Origin: Tritrichomonas musculus
Lineage: Eukaryota; Parabasalia; Tritrichomonadida; Tritrichomonadidae
Length of the DNA: 64,000 nucleotides
Direction: 5' to 3'
Assembly: GCA_039105265.1 (NCBI GenBank)
Contig: JAPFFF010000006.1
Coordinates: forward strand, 6,510,001 to 6,574,000
Below the pieces are notes generated by a model that saw only the letters and a list, made by a program, of their open reading frames with translations, searched no databases and had not been told where the DNA came from. Shown piece by piece: positions 59,200 through 64,000 of this stretch (the first letter of the stretch is position 1; each line of letters opens with the position of its first letter). Position numbers and translations under genes: made by a program.

Positions 59200-60744
59200 T
59201 CACTCAATTTCTTAGAAACCCAAAAAAATGTCAGATTTTTGTGGGTTTGGGTCGAAGAAATTAGGTAATCCCAAAAGAAACGAAACCCAAACAAACCAAG
59301 TCAAATCCAAATCTTTAAAAAATGATTTAGACTTAATATTTTATCTCTTTGACCTCCGACTATTTGCATATATAGAATATTTATTTATTATTAATGATAT
59401 ATTTATTTAATACATTTATTAAAATATTAAATTTTCTAACGGTACGTTTTGAGATATTATCAAACATTTTTAAGCCCAAAATTAACCCAAAAAACAAAAA
59501 TTCAATGGTTTATGATAATTTTAATGAGAAAGTAATGAAAATATTTTTCATCAAAAACAAAGGAAATTCGATAAATTTATTCATGAAAATGCAAATTATT
59601 ATCAAGTGGCGGTATTATTAAGAAAGATTACACTGCTAAGAATCGCCACAAATGAGTACAATCTCAGTTATTTCATAACTCTAAAAAGATTCAAAATTTG
59701 AAAAAGCAAGCAGCAATATGATGTAATCTACAAGCTTTCACCTTTGTATAATTGGTTATTTTATAAGCATTGCTCTACAAAAGATGGAACAAATTTTCAG
59801 TTTTGAAAAGCTATTCAATCATCTTTTACTACTTGTTTTTAACGTATTTATCGTGTTAAAAGACTATTTTGCGTACCAAATTTTACTTATTTGCAAATGA
59901 TATGAGTTGAAAATCATATATTCATTTTTTACAAAGATAAAAAAGTAATACCTAAAAACTTTGGTAAAATAATACGTATTATATTTATATGGTTTATTAA
60001 AATAGAGCTTTTTTAAATACTTATCGAAATAAACATAATATATTAAAGATTTTGATATTATCAATTTTAAAATGCTTCTCTCAATTTATTCGTTTTTTTG
60101 TTCATACCATTTTGGCCCACCAAATATTGTGATGAAAAAATTGAATTACTCTCTAAAAATACAACTATTCTAAAATTAATCCCTAATATGTTTTATATCT
60201 ATAAAAATAAATACAAAAAAAAGCTCAGTTAAAATTTTTATATGAAAATAATTTTGTGATAACTCATTGATTTCCCTGAAATTTTTAAATTTTGATAGTG
60301 GTCTCATAAAATATAAATTTTATATTTGCAAAATATCTATAAAAACAAATCAAAAAATGAAAGAATATAAATATGGTCTTGCTAGTAATTAAAATTTACA
60401 TTTGAAAAAATATAAAACTCATTATGCAAATAAATAGTTATATCAAAACCCAAGATTTTTAATGAAAATAACAAAAACAAAGATATCTTAATTATTTTAC
60501 CGTGAGCGCGTGATATTTTTTAAAATTATATATAAATATTTAATGCTGCAAAATATAAAGTGTTAAAAATGTATTGTTAAAATATGAAATAATTTCGATA
60601 TAATTTTTTTTACAATTTTAGTTTTTGTTGGGTTTATATGATATATAGAGGCCAACCGACTTACATATAATATCTAAAATAAAAACCCACCACAAAAACA
60701 AAAATTGCGGTTTTTGGGTTTTTGAACCCAAGGAAATTGAGTGA
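59200..60744. repeat. Candidate inverted-repeat element, non-coding
   Basis: TCACTCAATTTC at 59200-59211 is the reverse complement of 60733-60744. Next to each end are GAAACCC or CAAAAACCC motifs and G/T-rich TTTGTGGGTTTGGG-like sequence in opposite orientations. The 1545-bp interior shows no transposase; short frames at 59228-59410 and 59394-59621 lack features. No clear target duplication is seen. It is probably an old non-autonomous element. Confidence 0.45.
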
Positions 60745-61985
60745 TTAAAAAAAATCTCCTTTATTTTGCCAGGAGTTATAAGAGATCAAAGTTTTAATGA
60801 CATGTGATATAAATTACATTTTTTACTTATTAAAAATCATTATAAAAAGCCAATTTCTAATATATTTTTGGATTTAAACTCCTTATGATAAAACAAGTAT
60901 TCAATTTTATTCAATAAAACCCTCAAAAAATTATTAAAAAACATCAAATGAAAGATATTTTCAAAGATTTATTATTTCTCCTTATGAAAAACAAAAATTG
61001 AAGAAAAATAACCATAACCATCTATTAAGAAATGGTTAAACAATCAAAAGTAAACAAACATTTATTACTTTTTTTTTTTGAAATATATATCAATAATTTG
61101 ATGAAATAACACTACTTTTAACTGTTAAAATTTCAATTATTGTGATATATAAATAAATAATTCCTTACAAATTTCATATTTTAATATACTGTTTTATTTG
61201 ATTTAACTCTTCATTGTAAAGATATCATTTTTTGTTTTTTTTATAATTTATTTAAATTATTTTATATTTTATAATTATAATTTATTTAAATATTTTACAC
61301 CATAATATTTAATTCATAAGATATTTTGGCTTGAAAGAGAATTATAGTTATATGAAAAAGTGGGAATTTTCAAATTTTTTGATTGAATATTTATTTCCTC
61401 TATAATTCCTGGCAAAATAAGCGAATTTTTAATTTGAGCATAAAAATATATATTACTATGTATAAAGAATTAGAATAATTATTTTATTTAATCAAATCTT
61501 TATAAAAATACTTTTTTGACATTTTCTTGGCGGTTAACCCCCCTATATTCAATGGTACTGGTACATCTTTAAAACTATATAAAATAATCTCTTTCATTTT
61601 TATTTTATCTTAACAAAAATGACATAAATCACTTTTTTTACTATTATATTTTTATATAATGACATACTAAAATGTTATGCTTAATTATTTAGTATATTTT
61701 TTAGAGGTGCGAGAGCTGGTTGATTTCATTATTATTAAATTATAAAATAATATATATATATATATATATCCTTCTCTATTATGATAGGATTTTAAATTAT
61801 ATTAGTCACTAGGAGTAAAAATATTTGTGTTTTAAAATTTTAAAAAAATAAAAAATAAACCATTCAATTTATAAAATTTTATAAATGTAAGAGAGTAATT
61901 ACATTTTCTCTCTTTTAGAGCACAAATAAATATTTTTATATATGTAAATTACATTGTTATTTTTATTTTATTAAAAATAATTCAA
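60745..61985. other. AT-rich spacer, no gene seen
   Basis: About 1.2 kb of AT-rich sequence with a TA microsatellite near 61750-61770. GGCGGTTAACCCCCCTATATT near 61529-61548 stands out as a GC-richer patch; a loosely similar inverted sequence is at about 59077-59100. Confidence 0.5.
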
Positions 61986-61990
61986 TTATA

Positions 61991-62955
61991 ATAATAAAAG
62001 GAGCCTTCACTCCAGCATTTGACTTAATGTCAATCTTAAAAGGCGAAAAAGAAACAAAAGTGCCAAAAAATGTTGTTGTTGATGGAGAAAACATTGAATT
62101 AAACGTTTATTTCTATGGTTATGGTCATAACTACAATGAATGCATAAAAGACTTCCTTAGAATAAGTGCCAAACCACAAATGCTTCCTCGTTTGGCCTAT
62201 GGTATTTGATGGTCTCGTAATTGGCCATACACACAAGAACAAATTCTTTCAATCACAGATGATTTTCTATCTCATGGTGTTCCATTGAAAGTATTTTCAA
62301 TTTATATGGACTGGTACATTGTAAAGAACACAGGAAATGCATCAAATGGATGGAGAGGATATACTTTCAATAATGAACTCATTCCAGATCCAACTGGCTT
62401 AATTAAACAACTTCATGATAGTGGATTGAAAGTAACAATTAATATTCATCCATCAGATGGAGTTTGGTCTCATGAATCAATGTATAAAGAGTTTTGTGAA
62501 AAGATGGGAGTAGAGACACATCCACAAGGACACATTGAATTCAATTGAAAAGATTCTAAGTTTATGAACCATCATTTCGAACCTTTGCATCATCCACTCG
62601 AAGATATTGGAGTTGGCTTTTGGTGGGTCGATTGTTGACCATATTTTTGTTCTCAATCATGATCATTTCATGGATTCAGGACGAAATAAAACACCAAAAG
62701 AAGCTCTTGTTAATCTTTCAAAAACACTTTTTTGATTGCCTCCAATTAACAAACAAACTTCTGAAATGTCCGATTTTTGTTTCGACTTCCAAAATGGAAT
62801 ATGATTCATGGAAATTTACTTAAATTCTATAAATAAGATTCCAATCTTTGTACGTGGAGGAGGAATTGTTCCAACTGAAGAAAAAGATAATTCAACATCG
62901 AATGTTTTTCCTTCTGGTATTTCATCTTTCAAACTTTACGAAGATGTTAATTGAT
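61991..62955 (+). pseudogene. Glycoside hydrolase family 31 (alpha-glucosidase-like) remnant
   Basis: Recognisable GH31 segments appear in order: LPRLAYGI...WSRNWPYTQEQ at 62180-62240, VPLKVFSIYMDWYIV, GWRGYTFNNELIPDP, GLIKQLHDSGLKVTINIHP, then IGVGFWWVD near 62610 (the nucleophile region in this GH31 type), LNHDHFMDSGRNKTP near 62655-62690 in a shifted frame, and the C-terminal IPIFVRGGGIVPTEE and SSFKLYEDV near 62830-62950. In-frame TGA codons lie at 62207, 62545 and 62636; the first replaces the second tryptophan of the usual WWSR. At least one frameshift and an internal deletion of the C-terminal half of the catalytic domain are apparent. The 5' end is missing. It is a dead host or transferred gene with a recent enough loss that the protein sequence is still readable. 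Confidence 0.88.
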
Positions 62956-63455
62956 GAAGATCCAAATCATCAAAATGCTCACAACAATAGTTTTTCTATT
63001 AATTAAGTCTTCCTGAAAAACAAAACGTAAGAGAGATTTTAAATCGGGGTGTCATTGAATATGCTGTAATGATACTTTAAATTAACAATAAAATAAATCA
63101 AGGATAAATGATATGAGCATCAATTATTGTACATTTTAATTGGAAGAGTAATCGTAAATATAACATTAGTACTTGCTTTATTCAATATGATTCAAAAGCT
63201 AAAACAAGCAAATGTTGATGAAGTTGGATTAGTAATCAAAATTTTATAAGAGACAAATAATTAATATAATGATTCCAATCAATAGTTTTAAGCGCATTAA
63301 TAAATAATTTGCTAGTGGTGAAATAAACCATGATATTGACGTTTGCTTTCGATACTTCTGATGATATTGTCATCTCATTTCTAAGTTCAAGGCTTTGCCA
63401 AGATGCAGCTGAACCAATCTCATTTTACGATCTTTAATTAATTAATATAGTTGAA
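62956..63455. other. Spacer with possible coding debris
   Basis: No gene is supported. Composition is slightly less AT-rich than in other spacers. A 35-codon ATG frame at 63330-63437 (MILTFAFDTSDDIVISFLSS) could be debris of a decayed gene, but it has no recognisable domain. Confidence 0.4.
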
Positions 63456-64000
63456 TTAATGCAATAAAGGCCAATCTTTTATATTTTGAATTCCTGTTTT
63501 ATAATGACGTTTGAAATAGTCATCTAAATCCATATCATCTAAATTTTCTTTTTGGAAATGTGAGTCAATCGGAAAATAATTTGAAATGAAAAACATAAAA
63601 GCATCTTCAATCGCTAGAGAATCAACTTCATCTGTTGTCATTCCCGATACTGTATGCATTTCCTTTATTTTTTTAATCAGATCCTTTTTGCGACATTTCA
63701 TATTAATTGAATTTTTATCAGAAGGCTTTTTTGCATCAGATAAATTTAAATATCTTGATATAATGCTGGTTCCAGACAGATAAGATGGAGATGAAATTCG
63801 TTCATCCCAATAGGTCGTCTTAAAAAATGGATACCAAGATTCAAAATAAGTAGTATCTGCATTTTCATTTTTCATTCGACTCCATATTGATTTGAATAAA
63901 TCAAATGGAGAAATGTCAGGGATATTCCCTCCTGTGTTTTCGACAGTTGCGTGTGTCCCTCCATATCCAAGCCTTGTTCTTATATTTTCAGTTTGCTGTA
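63456..64000 (-). CDS. Unrecognised protein, C-terminal part; gene runs off right edge
   Basis: The frame is open from the right edge of the window to a stop at 63456, giving at least 181 residues; an internal ATG at 63875 is probably not the true start because the frame continues upstream. Visible features are RLGYGGTHATVENTGGNIPD near the cut end, then SPFDLFKSIWSRM, TYFESWYPFFKTTYWDERIS, a basic helical part (MKCRKKDLIKKIKEM), and an acidic end (KENLDDMDLDDYFKRHYKTG). No domain is recognised. The composition is that of a real soluble protein and not of AT-rich noise. It lies about 500 bp from the end of the GH31 remnant, on the opposite strand. Confidence 0.65.
   Translation of the reverse strand, partial: QQTENIRTRLGYGGTHATVENTGGNIPDISPFDLFKSIWSRMKNENADTTYFESWYPFFKTTYWDERISSPSYLSGTSIISRYLNLSDAKKPSDKNSINMKCRKKDLIKKIKEMHTVSGMTTDEVDSLAIEDAFMFFISNYFPIDSHFQKENLDDMDLDDYFKRHYKTGIQNIKDWPLLH

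Noticed and set aside
59077-61550. Loose inverted match around GGGGTCAACCGC and GCGGTTAACCCC as ends of a large element
   Set aside because: Too degenerate and without flanking duplication to be called.
61991-62955. A genome-wide TGA-to-tryptophan code
   Set aside because: Other genes in the window use TGG for conserved tryptophans, and at least two end with TGA (34474-36873 and the minus-strand gene at 40056-40496).

Overview
The window looks like a repeat-rich stretch of an AT-rich protist genome, most likely a parabasalid (Trichomonas/Tritrichomonas-type). The reasons are compact intron-less genes, abundant Polinton (Maverick) elements, hAT, Mutator-like and Tc1/mariner transposons, and very AT-rich spacers. 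The species call is an inference from gene content, not from a database match. The only confident housekeeping gene is ribosomal protein eL8 (RPL7A) at 56371-57099. A decayed GH31 glycosidase (61991-62955) and an unrecognised partial gene (63456-64000) lie to its right.

Left part (1-12568): a hAT transposase on the minus strand runs off the left edge (1-1155). A Tc1/mariner element (3158-4519) has clean ends, a TA duplication and a full transposase frame. A Mutator-like MITE (6167-6899) has about 235-bp inverted repeats and a 9-bp target duplication. Three stretches bounded by inverted repeats and TTAA follow (7799-8038, 8145-10751, 10756-11455). The rest is AT-rich sequence in which I see no genes.

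Centre (12569-53459): two Polintons, one inside the other. The outer one is 17.0 kb without its insert and has 279-bp terminal inverted repeats. The inner one is 23.8 kb (14693-38536) with terminal repeats of about 334-372 bp. Both begin AGTAGTATA, end TATACTACT and are flanked by 5-bp duplications (TACTT outer, ACTAA inner). The inner element landed inside a gene of the outer one. Each carries a protein-primed family B DNA polymerase, a retroviral-type integrase, an A32-like packaging ATPase, a major capsid protein, penton-like and pVI/pX-like minor structural proteins, and very large fibre-like proteins with motifs resembling phage tail fibres. The inner one also has an HNH endonuclease and a 1-kb repeat-rich gap. 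No cysteine protease was recognised in either. Near-identical terminal repeats suggest that both insertions are young and that the inner one is the younger. The outer element is interrupted by the inner; the inner looks nearly whole, with about one break.

Right part (53460-64000): a non-autonomous hAT element (53634-54675) with a perfect 8-bp duplication and a smaller inverted-repeat unit inside it; further inverted-repeat candidates at 55310-56147 and 59200-60744; a strong hairpin at 56148-56211; then RPL7A, the GH31 remnant and a partial gene running off the right edge.
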